Source of the DNA: Nesterenkonia halophila | GTDB taxonomy: Bacteria > Actinomycetota > Actinomycetes > Actinomycetales > Micrococcaceae | Direction: 5' to 3' | DNA length: 64,000 bases | Assembly: GCF_009467795.1 (NCBI RefSeq) | Contig: NZ_WIAX01000002.1 | Coordinates: 1-64,000, forward strand | In this document: piece by piece, positions 18,770-27,671 of the stretch | Numbering within the stretch: the first letter of the stretch is position 1 | Layout of the letters: the number at the start of each line of letters is the position of its first letter | Made by a program: the position numbers and the translations under genes | The notes under the pieces: generated by a model | What the model was told of the DNA's origin: nothing | Seen by the model: the letters and a program-made list of their open reading frames with translations, nothing else | Databases searched by the model: none

Positions 18770-20794
18770 ATGACCACCCAATCCCCCGAGCGCGGCTCGT
18801 CGCCGGGCAGCCTGCGTGTCGGCGTCCAGAAGTTCGGCTCCTTCCTCTCGGGCATGATCATGCCCAACATCCCCGCGCTGATCGCCTGGGGACTCTTCAC
18901 CGCGTTCTTCATCGAGGTCGGGTGGACCCCGCACGCCGCCCTGGCGACGGTGGTCGGGCCGATGATCCACTACCTGCTGCCGGTGCTGATCGCCATGCAG
19001 GGCGGCAAGATGGTCCACGACGTCCGCGGCGCCGTGGTCGGCGCCGTGGCCACCTTCGGCGCGATCGCCGGGTCGGATCACCTCATCGCGCAGTTCAACG
19101 CCTCGCTGCCCGAAGGCGAGGACGCGCTCGGCGAGGTGCACATGTTCATCGGGGCGATGATCCTGGGCCCGCTGAGCGCCTGGGCGATGAAGAAGGTCGA
19201 CGGCGTCCTCGACGGCCGCATCAAGGCCGGCTTCGAGATGCTGGTCTCGATGTTCTCCGGGGGCTTCCTCGCCTTCGGCATGAGCCTGGTGGGCTTCTTC
19301 GGCGTCGCTTCGCTGGTCAACATGATCATGGACGTGCTCGGCCGCGGCGTGGAGTGGCTCATCTCCACGAACCTGCTGCCGCTGACCAGCGTCCTCATCG
19401 AGCCGGCCAAGGTCTTCTTCCTCAACAATGCCATCAACCACGGCGTGCTCACGCCGTTGGGCGTCTCGGAGGTCGACTCGGCCGGCCAGTCGATCCTGTT
19501 CCTCCTCGAGGCGAACCCCGGTCCGGGGCTGGGTCTGCTGCTGGCGTTCTCGGTCTTCGGCGTCGGTGCGGCGCGAGGCTCCGCCCCGGGCGCGGCGATC
19601 ATCCAGTTCTTCGGAGGCATCCACGAGGTCTACTTCCCCTACGTGCTGATGAAGCCCACGCTGCTGATCGCGGTGATCGTCGGCGGCGCCACCGGCGTGG
19701 GCACCAACGTGCTCTTCGACACCGGTCTGCGCGGACCGGCGGCTCCGGGATCGATCTTCGCCGTGGTCGGGCAGACAGCCTCGGGCAGCTACCTGGGTGT
19801 CATCCTCTCCGTGGTGCTCGCCGCGGCGGTGACCTTCGTCGTCGCCTCGTTGATCCTGCTGGCCGGGCGGAAGAAGGACCTGGAGAGCGCGGACGACTTC
19901 GCCGAGGCCGTGGCGAAGACCGAGGCCACCAAGGGCAAGTCCTCGGCGGCGCTCTCCGGCCTCGCCGCACAGGCCTCCGGGGGAGCCGCCGTCGCGCAGA
20001 AGAAGATCGAGCGGATCATCTTCGCCTGCGACGCCGGCATGGGCTCCTCGGCCATGGGCGCCTCGGTGCTCCGGAACAAGATCAAGGACGCCGGCATCGG
20101 GGGCGTCTCGGTGACCAACAAGGCCGTGGCCGCCCTGCCGGGCGACACCGACCTGGTCATCACCCAGCAGCAGCTCACCGACCGGGCGAAGGGCCAGGAG
20201 CCCGATGCCGTCCACGTCTCGGTGGACAGCTTCATGGACGCCCCCGAGTACGACGAGGTCGTCGAGATGGTCCGGCAGTCCGCCGAGGACGGCGGCGCCG
20301 AGCCGGCCGAGGCCGCTGCGCGGGGCGCGGCGGACGAGCCCGCCGCCCAGGACGGCCCCGGCGAGATCCTCACTCTGGACCGGGTGCGCATCCATTCCGG
20401 CTCGGCCACTCAGCAGGAGGCCATGGCCGAGGCCGCCGAGGTCCTCGTCGCCGCCGATGCGGTCACCGAGGACTATCTGGCGGCGATGCAGGCCCGCGAG
20501 GAGACCGTCTCGACCTTCATGGGCAACGAGCTGGCCATCCCGCACGGCACCGGTGAGGCCAAGGACGCGGTCAAGGCCTCCGCGCTCTCGGTCGCCCGCT
20601 ATGACGGCGGCGTCGACTGGAACGGCCAGCGGGCCATCTTCGTCATCGGCATCGCGGGCGTCGGGGACGAGCATCTGCAGATCCTCTCGCGGATCGCGAA
20701 GCTCTTCTCGAAGGTCGAGACCGTCGAGCAGCTGAAGGCCGCGACCACCGAGCGGGAGCTGCACGAGCTGCTCTCGTCGATCGAGCAGAGCTGA
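18770..20794 (+). CDS. mtlA: Mannitol-specific PTS enzyme IICBA
   Basis: Imports mannitol and phosphorylates it to mannitol-1-phosphate. The 674-residue protein contains the membrane IIC domain (about 1-365; QKFGSFLSGMIMPNIPALIA, FLNNAINHGVLTPLG, GGIHEVYFPYVLMKP), the IIB domain (about 410-510; ACDAGMGSSAMGAS with phosphocysteine Cys420) and the IIA domain (about 530-674; LAIPHGTGEAKDAV with phosphohistidine His592). The domain order and motifs match E. coli MtlA. mtlD follows after 11 bases, which confirms the substrate. Confidence 0.95.
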   Translation: MTTQSPERGSSPGSLRVGVQKFGSFLSGMIMPNIPALIAWGLFTAFFIEVGWTPHAALATVVGPMIHYLLPVLIAMQGGKMVHDVRGAVVGAVATFGAIAGSDHLIAQFNASLPEGEDALGEVHMFIGAMILGPLSAWAMKKVDGVLDGRIKAGFEMLVSMFSGGFLAFGMSLVGFFGVASLVNMIMDVLGRGVEWLISTNLLPLTSVLIEPAKVFFLNNAINHGVLTPLGVSEVDSAGQSILFLLEANPGPGLGLLLAFSVFGVGAARGSAPGAAIIQFFGGIHEVYFPYVLMKPTLLIAVIVGGATGVGTNVLFDTGLRGPAAPGSIFAVVGQTASGSYLGVILSVVLAAAVTFVVASLILLAGRKKDLESADDFAEAVAKTEATKGKSSAALSGLAAQASGGAAVAQKKIERIIFACDAGMGSSAMGASVLRNKIKDAGIGGVSVTNKAVAALPGDTDLVITQQQLTDRAKGQEPDAVHVSVDSFMDAPEYDEVVEMVRQSAEDGGAEPAEAAARGAADEPAAQDGPGEILTLDRVRIHSGSATQQEAMAEAAEVLVAADAVTEDYLAAMQAREETVSTFMGNELAIPHGTGEAKDAVKASALSVARYDGGVDWNGQRAIFVIGIAGVGDEHLQILSRIAKLFSKVETVEQLKAATTERELHELLSSIEQS

Positions 20795-20805
20795 GGAGCA
20801 CGATC

Positions 20806-21987
20806 ATGGCTGACAGCACGAACAGCGCCGCCCGGCCCACGGCGGTCCATTTCGGCGCCGGCAACATCGGCCGCGGCTTCGTCGGGATGCTGCTGCACGA
20901 GGGCGGCTACGAGGTCGTCTTCTCCGACGTCGCCGCGCCGCTGGTCGACGCGCTGGCCGCGGCCGACTCCTACACCGTCCACGAGGTGGGCACGGGCGGC
21001 GTCGACCGCGAGGTCACCGGGTTCCGCGCGGTCAACTCTGCGCAGGACCCGGAGGCCGTCGCCGCCGAGCTCGCCGGAGCCGCCGCGGCGACCACCGCCG
21101 TCGGCCCGACGGTGCTGCGCTTCATCGCCCCGCATCTGGTCGAGGGGCTGCGCCGGCGCGACGCCTCGGCCGAGCCGCTGCAGATCATGGCCTGCGAGAA
21201 CGCCATCGGCGCGACGGACACGCTGCGCGAGCACATGGTCGCCGCGGCCGCCGACGTCGGTGCGGACTGGGCGGAGCTCGCGGCGAAGGCGGTCTTCGCC
21301 AACACGGCGGTCGACCGCATCGTCCCCGGCCAGCCGGAGGACGCCGGACTGGACGTGACGGTCGAGCCCTTCTACGAATGGGCCATCGAGCGCGGTCCCT
21401 TCGGTGACCGGCCGCCTGAGGTGCCCGGGGCGCACTTCGTCGACGCGCTGGGTCCCTATATCGAGCGCAAGCTGTTCACCGTCAACACCGGCCACGCCGC
21501 CGCGGCCTACCTGGGCGCACGGGCCGGACACGGCACCGTCGCCGAGGCGCTGGCCGACGAGCGGGTCGCCGCCGGCGTCGCCGCCGCGCTGCAGGAGACC
21601 TCGGCGGTGCTGCACGCCCAGCACGGGTTCAGCGAGGCGGAGATGGCAGACTACCGGGCCACGATCCTGCGGCGCTTCGCCAACCCGGCCCTGCCCGACA
21701 CCGTCGGCCGGGTGGGGCGCCAACCGCTGCGCAAGCTCTCCCGGCACGAGCGGCTCATCGGCCCGGCCGCCGCGGCCGCGGAGCGGGGGTTCTCGGTCGA
21801 CGGGCTGCTCGCCGTCGTCGACGCCGCGCTGGCCTTCCGTGACGCCGGCGACGAGCAGGCCGGCCAGCTGGCGCGGCTGCTCGCCGAGCTGCCGCCGGGC
21901 GAGCTGGTCGCGCGGATCACCGGGCTGGAGGACGAGCATCCGCTGGCGCCGCGGGTGCAGGAGCTGATGGCCCGCCACCAGACTTGA
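20806..21987 (+). CDS. mtlD: Mannitol-1-phosphate 5-dehydrogenase
   Basis: Oxidises mannitol-1-phosphate to fructose-6-phosphate with NAD+. The 393-residue protein has an N-terminal Rossmann motif (VHFGAGNIGRGFVGMLLHEG), ACENAIGATDTLREHM, and the catalytic-region NTGHAAAAYLGARAGH with the lysine of ERKLFTVN just before it. Length and motifs match the polyol-specific long-chain dehydrogenase family. Last gene of the mtl operon; one of the 60-bp palindromes begins 9 bases after its stop. Confidence 0.95.
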   Translation: MADSTNSAARPTAVHFGAGNIGRGFVGMLLHEGGYEVVFSDVAAPLVDALAAADSYTVHEVGTGGVDREVTGFRAVNSAQDPEAVAAELAGAAAATTAVGPTVLRFIAPHLVEGLRRRDASAEPLQIMACENAIGATDTLREHMVAAAADVGADWAELAAKAVFANTAVDRIVPGQPEDAGLDVTVEPFYEWAIERGPFGDRPPEVPGAHFVDALGPYIERKLFTVNTGHAAAAYLGARAGHGTVAEALADERVAAGVAAALQETSAVLHAQHGFSEAEMADYRATILRRFANPALPDTVGRVGRQPLRKLSRHERLIGPAAAAAERGFSVDGLLAVVDAALAFRDAGDEQAGQLARLLAELPPGELVARITGLEDEHPLAPRVQELMARHQT

Positions 21988-21996
21988 CGCCCTCAG

Positions 21997-22056
21997 GATG
22001 ACTCGGCGGAAAGCGTGGGAGAATACTCGCATTCCCGCACTTTCCGCCGAGTCATC
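21997..22056. repeat. 60-bp palindrome, copy A
   Basis: One of six related palindromes. It begins GATGACTCGGCGGAAAG and ends CTTTCCGCCGAGTCATC, with a central GCATTC region; arms are nearly perfect over about 25 bp. It lies 9 bases after the mtlD stop. Hairpin RNA from this element could terminate or protect the mtl message. Confidence 0.85.
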
Positions 22057-22100
22057 CCGAGGTGGGAGGAGAGGGAGCGGAGCGGGGCGGAGGGCAGTCT

Positions 22101-22129
22101 TTGCCCCGCCCGGCCCGAACGGCTATACT
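22101..22129 (+). promoter_or_regulatory. Promoter of rplM-rpsI
   Basis: TTGCCC (22101-22106) and TATACT (22124-22129) are separated by exactly 17 bp, the best promoter match in the window. Transcription would start near 22136. Confidence 0.7.
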
Positions 22130-22135
22130 CTATTC

Positions 22136-22365
22136 CTGTTGTGCGTGTCCACCCCCGCGGGCACTCGTGTCGAGGCGGCTCAGTTGCATGGCCGGATGCC
22201 TCCACGAGCGGCAGGGGAAACCACGGGCCCGGCATCTTCTCGGTCCTCACCCGAGAAGCCGGACGGCGCACTCGCGAAGAAACAGTCGCCGACGCGCGGT
22301 GTCTCTCACACCATCGGGCGTCCGGCGAGCTGAACCGTAGAACACCGACCGAAGGCATCATCACC
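22136..22365 (+). other. Leader of the rplM-rpsI operon
   Basis: About 230 bases between the promoter and the rplM GTG, with no supported gene. The reading frame of rplM is open through it but the translation looks random. Other ribosomal operons in this window have leaders of similar length, which hints at a shared control mode. Confidence 0.4.
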
Positions 22366-22809
22366 GTGCGTACGTACACCCCCAAGCCTGGCGACGCCGA
22401 CGCTCAGTGGCACATCATCGACGCCACTGACGTCGTGCTGGGTCGTCTCGCCAGCCAGACCGCCGCCCTGCTGCGCGGCAAGCACAAGCCGACCTTCGTC
22501 CCCCACCAGGACATGGGCGATCACGTCATCATCATCAACGCCGACAAGGTCACCGTCACCGGTGACAAGGCCTCCAAGAAGACCTACTGGCGGCACTCCG
22601 GCTTCCCGGGCGGCATCCGTTCGGCGAACTTCGAGCAGCTGATGGAGCGTCATCCCACCCGCGCGGTCGAGCAGGCCGTCAAGGGCATGGTGCCCCACAA
22701 CAAGCTCGGTGCGGTCCAGCTGAAGAAGCTGCACGTCTACGCCGGCTCGGAGCACCCGCACACGGCCCAGAAGCCGAAGCCGTACGAGATCTCCCAGGTC
22801 GCTCAGTAG
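22366..22809 (+). CDS. rplM: 50S ribosomal protein L13
   Basis: Early assembly protein of the large subunit. The 147-residue product starts [20 protein letters not shown] and has [36 protein letters not shown] and [19 protein letters not shown], all diagnostic. GTG 22366 yields the family-standard start; the upstream open frame is leader. rpsI follows after 39 bases with AAGGAGAACC, as in nearly all bacteria. Confidence 0.97.
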   Translation: MRTYTPKPGDADAQWHIIDATDVVLGRLASQTAALLRGKHKPTFVPHQDMGDHVIIINADKVTVTGDKASKKTYWRHSGFPGGIRSANFEQLMERHPTRAVEQAVKGMVPHNKLGAVQLKKLHVYAGSEHPHTAQKPKPYEISQVAQ

Positions 22810-22848
22810 TCCTGGCCACCCGATCACGAAACATTTTCAAGGAGAACC

Positions 22849-23352
22849 GTGGCTCAGAACACTGAAGAGCTGAACGAAGCCGAGGGCCTGTCGCAGTACA
22901 CCTCGGAGTCCACCGGCCCCGCCGCCGAGGAGACCGCCGGCGAGACCGAGCGCGCCCCGCTGACCATCGGCGGCGCCGCCGTCGGTCGTCGCAAGCGTGC
23001 TCGCGCCCGCGTCCGCCTGGTGCCCGGCACCGGCCAGTGGACCATCAACGGCCGCAGCCTGGAGGACTACTTCCCGAACAAGCTGCACCAGCAGGAGGTC
23101 AACGACCCCTTCACCCTGCTGGGCCTCGAGGGTGCCTATGACGTCATCGCCCGCATCGACGGCGGCGGCCCCTCCGGCCAGTCCGGCGCGATGCGCCTGG
23201 GCGTGGCCCGCGCGCTCAACGAGATCGACCGGGACCACAACCGTCCGGCGCTGAAGAAGGCCGGCTTCCTGTCCCGCGACGACCGCGCCGTCGAGCGCAA
23301 GAAGGCCGGTCTCAAGAAGGCCCGCAAGGCCCCGCAGTACTCCAAGCGATGA
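22849..23352 (+). CDS. rpsI: 30S ribosomal protein S9
   Basis: S9's C-terminal tail reaches the P-site tRNA. The 167-residue protein has an extra acidic N-terminus (about 1-40, rich in Glu, Thr, Ala) before the conserved [39 protein letters not shown] and the basic ending [15 protein letters not shown]. The extension is common in actinobacteria. Start GTG 22849 has AAGGAGAACC upstream. A strong terminator follows at 23471. Confidence 0.96.
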   Translation: MAQNTEELNEAEGLSQYTSESTGPAAEETAGETERAPLTIGGAAVGRRKRARARVRLVPGTGQWTINGRSLEDYFPNKLHQQEVNDPFTLLGLEGAYDVIARIDGGGPSGQSGAMRLGVARALNEIDRDHNRPALKKAGFLSRDDRAVERKKAGLKKARKAPQYSKR

Positions 23353-23470
23353 ACCGCGCCTGCTCCACACGGCTTCGTCGTGGGGAGCCTCGCGGCCCGG
23401 CTCATCGCTCGGATCCCCAAGCGCTGAACATCGCTGGGATCCACAGGCGCTGAACCGCGTTCGCGGATCG

Positions 23471-23508
23471 ACGAAGGCCCCGAGGACTCCGGTCCTCGGG
23501 GCCTTCGT
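23471..23508 (+). terminator. Terminator between rpsI and glmM
   Basis: Perfect 17-bp stem (23471-23487 with 23492-23508) around a TCCG loop. It ends the rplM-rpsI transcript; the 118 bases before it, after rpsI, hold only degenerate GGATCC..CGCTGAAC repeats. Confidence 0.8.
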
Positions 23509-23576
23509 GCGTCGGCCGGAGGGGCGTGTGGGGCGGGGCCCCCGCGCCGTGCGCGGCTCCGGCCCTCGGTCGGCGC

Positions 23577-23582
23577 TAGACT
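23577..23582 (+). promoter_or_regulatory. -10 box of glmM (leaderless type)
   Basis: TAGACT, 8 bases before the glmM ATG, with no ribosome-binding site between. Suggests a leaderless transcript. Confidence 0.55.
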
Positions 23583-23590
23583 TGATCTCC

Positions 23591-24940
23591 ATGGCACGAC
23601 TCTTCGGAACCGACGGAGTGCGCGGGGTGGCCAATGAGCTGCTCACCGCCGAACTCACGCTCAGACTCTCCCAGGCGGCCGCCGCGGTCCTCGGCGCCGA
23701 CGTCCCCGAGGGGCGGCGCCCGCTGGCTGTCGTCGCCCGCGACCCGCGCATCAGCGGCGACTACCTCGCCGCCGCCGTCGAGGCCGGACTGGCCAGCTCC
23801 GGGGTGGACGTCCACGACGCCGGCGTGCTGCCGACTCCGGCGGCCGCCTTCCTGGTCGCCGACGTCGACGCCGACTTCGGCGTGATGATCTCGGCCTCGC
23901 ACAATCCGGCCGAGGACAACGGCATCAAATTCCTCGCCCGCGGCGGACAGAAGCTCGACGACGCCGCCGAGGACGCCATCGAAGAGCGCATGGGCCAGGA
24001 CCCGCCGCGGCCCACCGGCGGCGACGTCGGGCGCGTGCGGCGCTTCGCCGACGCCGAGGACCGCTACCTGGTCCACCTGCTCGGCACGCTGGACGGCACG
24101 CGGCTCGACGGGCTGAAGGTCGTGCTGGACTGCGCCCACGGCGCCGCCAGCGGTTGTTCGCCGCAGGTCTTCACCGATGCGGGCGCCGAGGTCGTGGTGA
24201 TCGGCGCCGACCCCGACGGCCTCAACATCAACGACGACTTCGGCTCGACCCACCTGGATAATCTCCAGGAGGCGGTGGTCAGCCATGGCGCGGACCTGGG
24301 CATCGCCCACGACGGCGACGCCGACCGCTGTCTGGCGGTCGACCACGCCGGCGCCATGGTCGACGGCGACGAGATCATGGGCATCCTGGCCGCCAAGCTG
24401 CAGGCGGAGGGCCGGCTGGCCGACGACACGCTCGTCGTCACGGTGATGAGCAACCTGGGCCTGAAGCTCGGCATGCGGGCCGCCGGCGTGCAGATCGTCG
24501 AGACCGGCGTCGGCGACCGCTACGTGCTGGAGGCCATGCGCTCCGGGGGATACTCGCTCGGCGGCGAGCAGTCGGGCCATCTGATCCTCTCCGAGCACGC
24601 CACCACCGGCGACGGCGTGCTCACCGGTCTGCAGCTGGCCGCCCGCGTCGCCTCCACCGGGTCGTCGCTGCGCGAGCTCGCCGATGCGGCGATGACTCGC
24701 CTGCCGCAGGTGCTGGTCAACGTCAAGGACGTGGACAAGGCGCGGGTGAAGTCCCATGAGGCGGTCCGGAGCGCGGTCGCCGAGGTCGAAGGCCGGCTCG
24801 GCGAGGCCGGCCGGGTGCTGCTGCGTCCCTCGGGGACCGAGCCGGTGGTCCGCGTGATGGTCGAGGCCACCACGGCGGAGATCGCGCAGTCCGAGTCCGA
24901 GTCGCTGGCCGAGGTGGTCCGCGCGGAGCTCGCCCTCTGA
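23591..24940 (+). CDS. glmM: Phosphoglucosamine mutase
   Basis: Converts glucosamine-6-phosphate to glucosamine-1-phosphate for peptidoglycan precursors. The 449-residue protein starts [20 protein letters not shown], carries the phosphoserine loop [20 protein letters not shown], the metal-binding DGDADRC, the sugar-specificity loop GGEQSGH and the phosphate-binding [15 protein letters not shown]. Its partner glmS lies 4 kb downstream. It meets mscL tail to tail; both stop codons lie in the palindrome TGAGGCCTCA. Confidence 0.97.
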   Translation: MARLFGTDGVRGVANELLTAELTLRLSQAAAAVLGADVPEGRRPLAVVARDPRISGDYLAAAVEAGLASSGVDVHDAGVLPTPAAAFLVADVDADFGVMISASHNPAEDNGIKFLARGGQKLDDAAEDAIEERMGQDPPRPTGGDVGRVRRFADAEDRYLVHLLGTLDGTRLDGLKVVLDCAHGAASGCSPQVFTDAGAEVVVIGADPDGLNINDDFGSTHLDNLQEAVVSHGADLGIAHDGDADRCLAVDHAGAMVDGDEIMGILAAKLQAEGRLADDTLVVTVMSNLGLKLGMRAAGVQIVETGVGDRYVLEAMRSGGYSLGGEQSGHLILSEHATTGDGVLTGLQLAARVASTGSSLRELADAAMTRLPQVLVNVKDVDKARVKSHEAVRSAVAEVEGRLGEAGRVLLRPSGTEPVVRVMVEATTAEIAQSESESLAEVVRAELAL

Positions 24941-24944
24941 GGCC

Positions 24945-25370
24945 TCAGGACCGGTCGCGGGAGGATCCGGAGGAGCCGGTCTCGCGCTGCTCGGCGAGCA
25001 GATCGCGGATCTCGTGGAGCACCTGGAGGTTCGGGTCGACGTCCTCGGCGGCCGCGTCGCCCCGGCGGCGTTCGCGCGCTTCGCGATACCGGGTCATCGG
25101 CAGCACCACGGCGAAGTAGACGGCCGCGGCGACCAGCAGGAAGTTCACCAGCGCCGTCAGCAGCATCCCGAACTGCAGCAGATTGCCGTTGATCTCGACG
25201 ACGGCGAAGTCGTCGAAGCTCGGCGAGCCCACCAGCGCCGAGATCAGCGGCATCAGCACGTGCTCGACGAGTGCGGTGATCACTGTGCCGAAGGCGGCCC
25301 CGATGACGACGGCGACCGCGAGGTCGACGACGTTCCCCTTCATGATGAAATCTCTGAATCCGGTGAGCAT
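24945..25370 (-). CDS. mscL: Large-conductance mechanosensitive channel
   Basis: Opens under membrane tension to release solutes on osmotic downshock. The 141-residue protein has the N-terminal amphipathic helix and pore helix (MLTGFRDFIMKGNVVDLAVA, VVIGAAFGTVITALV), a periplasmic loop, a second membrane helix (LVNFLLVAAAVYFAVVLPM) and a charged cytoplasmic tail ending in Ser/Arg. Length matches mycobacterial MscL (about 150). TAGCAT at 25377-25382 on the minus strand lies 6 bases before the ATG, again a leaderless-type promoter. Confidence 0.95.
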   Translation of the reverse strand: MLTGFRDFIMKGNVVDLAVAVVIGAAFGTVITALVEHVLMPLISALVGSPSFDDFAVVEINGNLLQFGMLLTALVNFLLVAAAVYFAVVLPMTRYREARERRRGDAAAEDVDPNLQVLHEIRDLLAEQRETGSSGSSRDRS

Positions 25371-25509
25371 CCTCCGATGCTAGCCGCCGCGCGGCGTCGA
25401 CGGGGTCCCCGCACCGCGTCCGGGCCGTCCCGTCGCCCCGGGACGGCTCGGCGGAGGCTCGTCGGCGGGCCCGATGCGGTCACCTAGAGTCGTGGCCTAC
25501 GCTCGATCC

Positions 25510-26847
25510 ATGGCCGCCCGTGTCGTTCACCCCGCCCCCGTCTCCTCGCCCCGGCCCGCATCGGTGGCGACGGCGTGCGCCGGGCTGCTCACCGGGCTCG
25601 TTCTGCTGAGCTCCTGCGCGGCTGCCCCCGACGGCGGCACGGGGGAGGAGCCCTCGACCGCGGTGCCGCCCTCGGACTCGCCCTCGAGCTCCTCCTCAGA
25701 TACGTCGACGGGCGCGCCCTCGGGCTCATCGTCGGCGCAGGCCGCGGAGCAGTTCACAGTCTTCGCCGCCGGGGACGTGCTGCCCCACGGCAATGTCCTG
25801 GCCACAGCGCAGACCGACGGCGGCGCCTATGACTTCAGCCCGATGATGGCGGAGATGCAGGACTGGGTCTCCGGCGCGGATCTGGCGCTCTGCGGCATGG
25901 AGGTCCCGGTGGCCCCGCGGGGCCAGGAGCCGATCGGCTACCCGGTCTTCGGCGCCCCGGCCACCCTGGTCTCCGACCTCGCCGAACTCGGCTTCGACGG
26001 CTGCAGCACGGCGACCAACCACTCCATGGACCAGGGGATCGCCGGGCTCGAGCGCACGCTGGAGGTCTTCGACGAGCAGGGGCTGGGACATGTGGGCACC
26101 GCCCGCAGCGCCGAGGAGGCCGCGGCCCCGCAGACCTACAGGCTCGAACGCGGCGGACAGGAGGTCACCGTGGCCCATCTGTCCGCCACGCGCAACCGCA
26201 ACGGGGCCCACGAGCTGCCCCAGGGGCGGGACTGGGCGCTCGACGAGTCCTCGCCCGAGGAGCTGACCGCCCGCGCCCGCGCCGCCCGCGAGGCCGGGGC
26301 CGACGTCGTCCTCGCCTCGGTGCACTGGGGAGAGGAGTACACCGACGGCCCGACGGCGGCGCAGCGCTCCTACGGCGAGGAGCTGGCCGCCGGCGGCGAG
26401 ATCGACGTCGTGCTGGGCAGCCATTCGCACACGCCGCAGCCGATCGAGGTGCTCGACGGCGGCCCCGACGGCGAGGGCATGCAGACCGTCTGGTCGATGG
26501 GGAACTTCCTGACCAACCAGGACGAGGAATGCTGCGTGCAGGCCACGGCCACCGGCGCGGCGGTGCTGACGACCATCACTGTGCCCGAGGACGGCGATCC
26601 GCAGGTCACCGCCATGGACTGGACCCCGGTGACAGCGGACCGCGGCCCCCATGACGAAGGCTCCCACCGGGGCATCTGGCCGCTGGACGAGCTCGTCGCC
26701 GACGGCGTACCGGAGCAGCTGCAGCTCGGCGAGGAGCGGGTGCGCGCCCGGCTGGAGGGGATCGTCGAGGTGATGGGCGAGCAGCGCCACCGCACCGCCC
26801 CGCCCGAGCCGACCGGACCGGAACCTGCAGTCGAGCCGCGCCCCTGA
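25510..26847 (+). CDS. CapA-family lipoprotein (PGA synthesis/metallophosphatase-like)
   Basis: An exported lipoprotein of 445 residues. Signal peptide and lipobox LLSSC place lipid attachment at Cys36, followed by a Ser/Thr/Pro linker (about 37-80). The rest is a CapA/PGA_cap domain: FAAGDVLPHGN, TNHSMDQGIAGLERTLEVF, VLASVHWGEEYT, DVVLGSHSHTPQPIEV and WSMGNFLTNQ, which supply the predicted metal-binding Asp, Asn and His residues. CapA relatives act in polyglutamate capsule export or on other polymers, but no capsule genes are nearby, so the substrate is unknown. TAGAGT at 25485-25490 may be its -10. Confidence 0.85.
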   Translation: MAARVVHPAPVSSPRPASVATACAGLLTGLVLLSSCAAAPDGGTGEEPSTAVPPSDSPSSSSSDTSTGAPSGSSSAQAAEQFTVFAAGDVLPHGNVLATAQTDGGAYDFSPMMAEMQDWVSGADLALCGMEVPVAPRGQEPIGYPVFGAPATLVSDLAELGFDGCSTATNHSMDQGIAGLERTLEVFDEQGLGHVGTARSAEEAAAPQTYRLERGGQEVTVAHLSATRNRNGAHELPQGRDWALDESSPEELTARARAAREAGADVVLASVHWGEEYTDGPTAAQRSYGEELAAGGEIDVVLGSHSHTPQPIEVLDGGPDGEGMQTVWSMGNFLTNQDEECCVQATATGAAVLTTITVPEDGDPQVTAMDWTPVTADRGPHDEGSHRGIWPLDELVADGVPEQLQLGEERVRARLEGIVEVMGEQRHRTAPPEPTGPEPAVEPRP

Positions 26848-26908
26848 ACCGCGGTGCCGCGAGGCGGGGCCGGGCGACGGCGCCGGCGGCGGGCGCGGTC
26901 CGAGCTGG

Positions 26909-27595
26909 TCAGCCCTCGGCGCCGGGGTACTCGGCCGCGGCCGGCTCGCCCCAGCACTCCTCCAGCGTCACGCCGGCCTGATGCACCGCCCGGGCGGTCT
27001 CGACGCCGACATAGCGCAGATGCCAGGGCTCGTAGGAGTAGCCGGTGATGTCGGCCGCGCCCTCCGGGTAGTGGACGACCAAGCCGCGCTCGGTCGCATG
27101 CTCGGCCGCCCACTCGCCCTCCGGCGTGTCGCCGAAGCAGCCCTTCAGCTGGCAGTCATGGCTCGCGGCGACGTCCATCGCCAGGCCGGTCTGGTGCTCC
27201 GAGTAGCCCGGCCGTGCGGCGTACTCGTCGGCGACCTCGCGGCCCGAGGCCTCCAGCCGCTGATCCTAGAGCGCCTTCTGGTGGTCGTAGGTGCGGTATG
27301 CGGTGGTCACCTTCAACACATGGCCCTGCTGCTCCGCCGCGGCGACGAGCTCCTCCAGCGCGTCGGCGGCCTGCGGCCGCATCTCCTGGTCGGGGTAGAC
27401 CATCTCGACGTCCAGGGCGCGGACCTCGGGCACGTAGTCCTGCGGCTGCAGCGGATCGCGCCGGTCGACCAGCACATGCTTCGACTCCGGATCTCGGGAG
27501 GCCGAGCTCACCGCGTCCGCGGCGGCATCGGTGCCGCCGGCGACCAGCCCTCAGGCTCCGAGACCCAGCGCGACCGCCAGGTCGACGAACAGAGT
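26909..27595 (-). pseudogene. VanY/DacB-type D-alanyl-D-alanine carboxypeptidase, broken by nonsense codons
   Basis: On the minus strand one frame encodes an M15-family peptidase: VTTAYRTYDHQKAL, stop, DQRLEASGREVADEYAARPG, SEHQTGLAMDV and YEPWHLRYVG. The zinc ligands (His and Asp in SEHQTGLAMD, His in EPWH) and catalytic Glu are intact. A TAG at 27266-27268 replaces the residue expected to be Tyr or Phe in the ALYDQR-like motif, and a TGA at 27551-27553 cuts the hydrophobic N-terminal segment (LFVDLAVALGLGA-stop-GLVAGG). No start codon precedes that segment in frame. It once trimmed peptidoglycan stem peptides. It lies 76 bases downstream of coaA. Confidence 0.8.
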
Positions 27596-27671
27596 CCGAC
27601 AGGCCCCGCGCTATGCCATGGGGTCGACGCCGGGCCCGCGCCTCGGGGCGCCGTGCGCCGCAGGCGGGGCC

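Noticed and set aside
15365-20764. A 1799-codon open frame on the minus strand across the mtl operon
   Set aside because: It runs antisense to ptsI, mtlA and the real genes, and its composition (Arg/Gly/Asp/His rich) is that of a high-GC shadow frame. Only the mtlR part overlaps a true minus-strand gene.
27266-27268. TAG as a pyrrolysine or readthrough codon in the carboxypeptidase
   Set aside because: No PYLIS-like structure or pyl genes are visible and a second stop lies upstream, so decay is the simpler reading.
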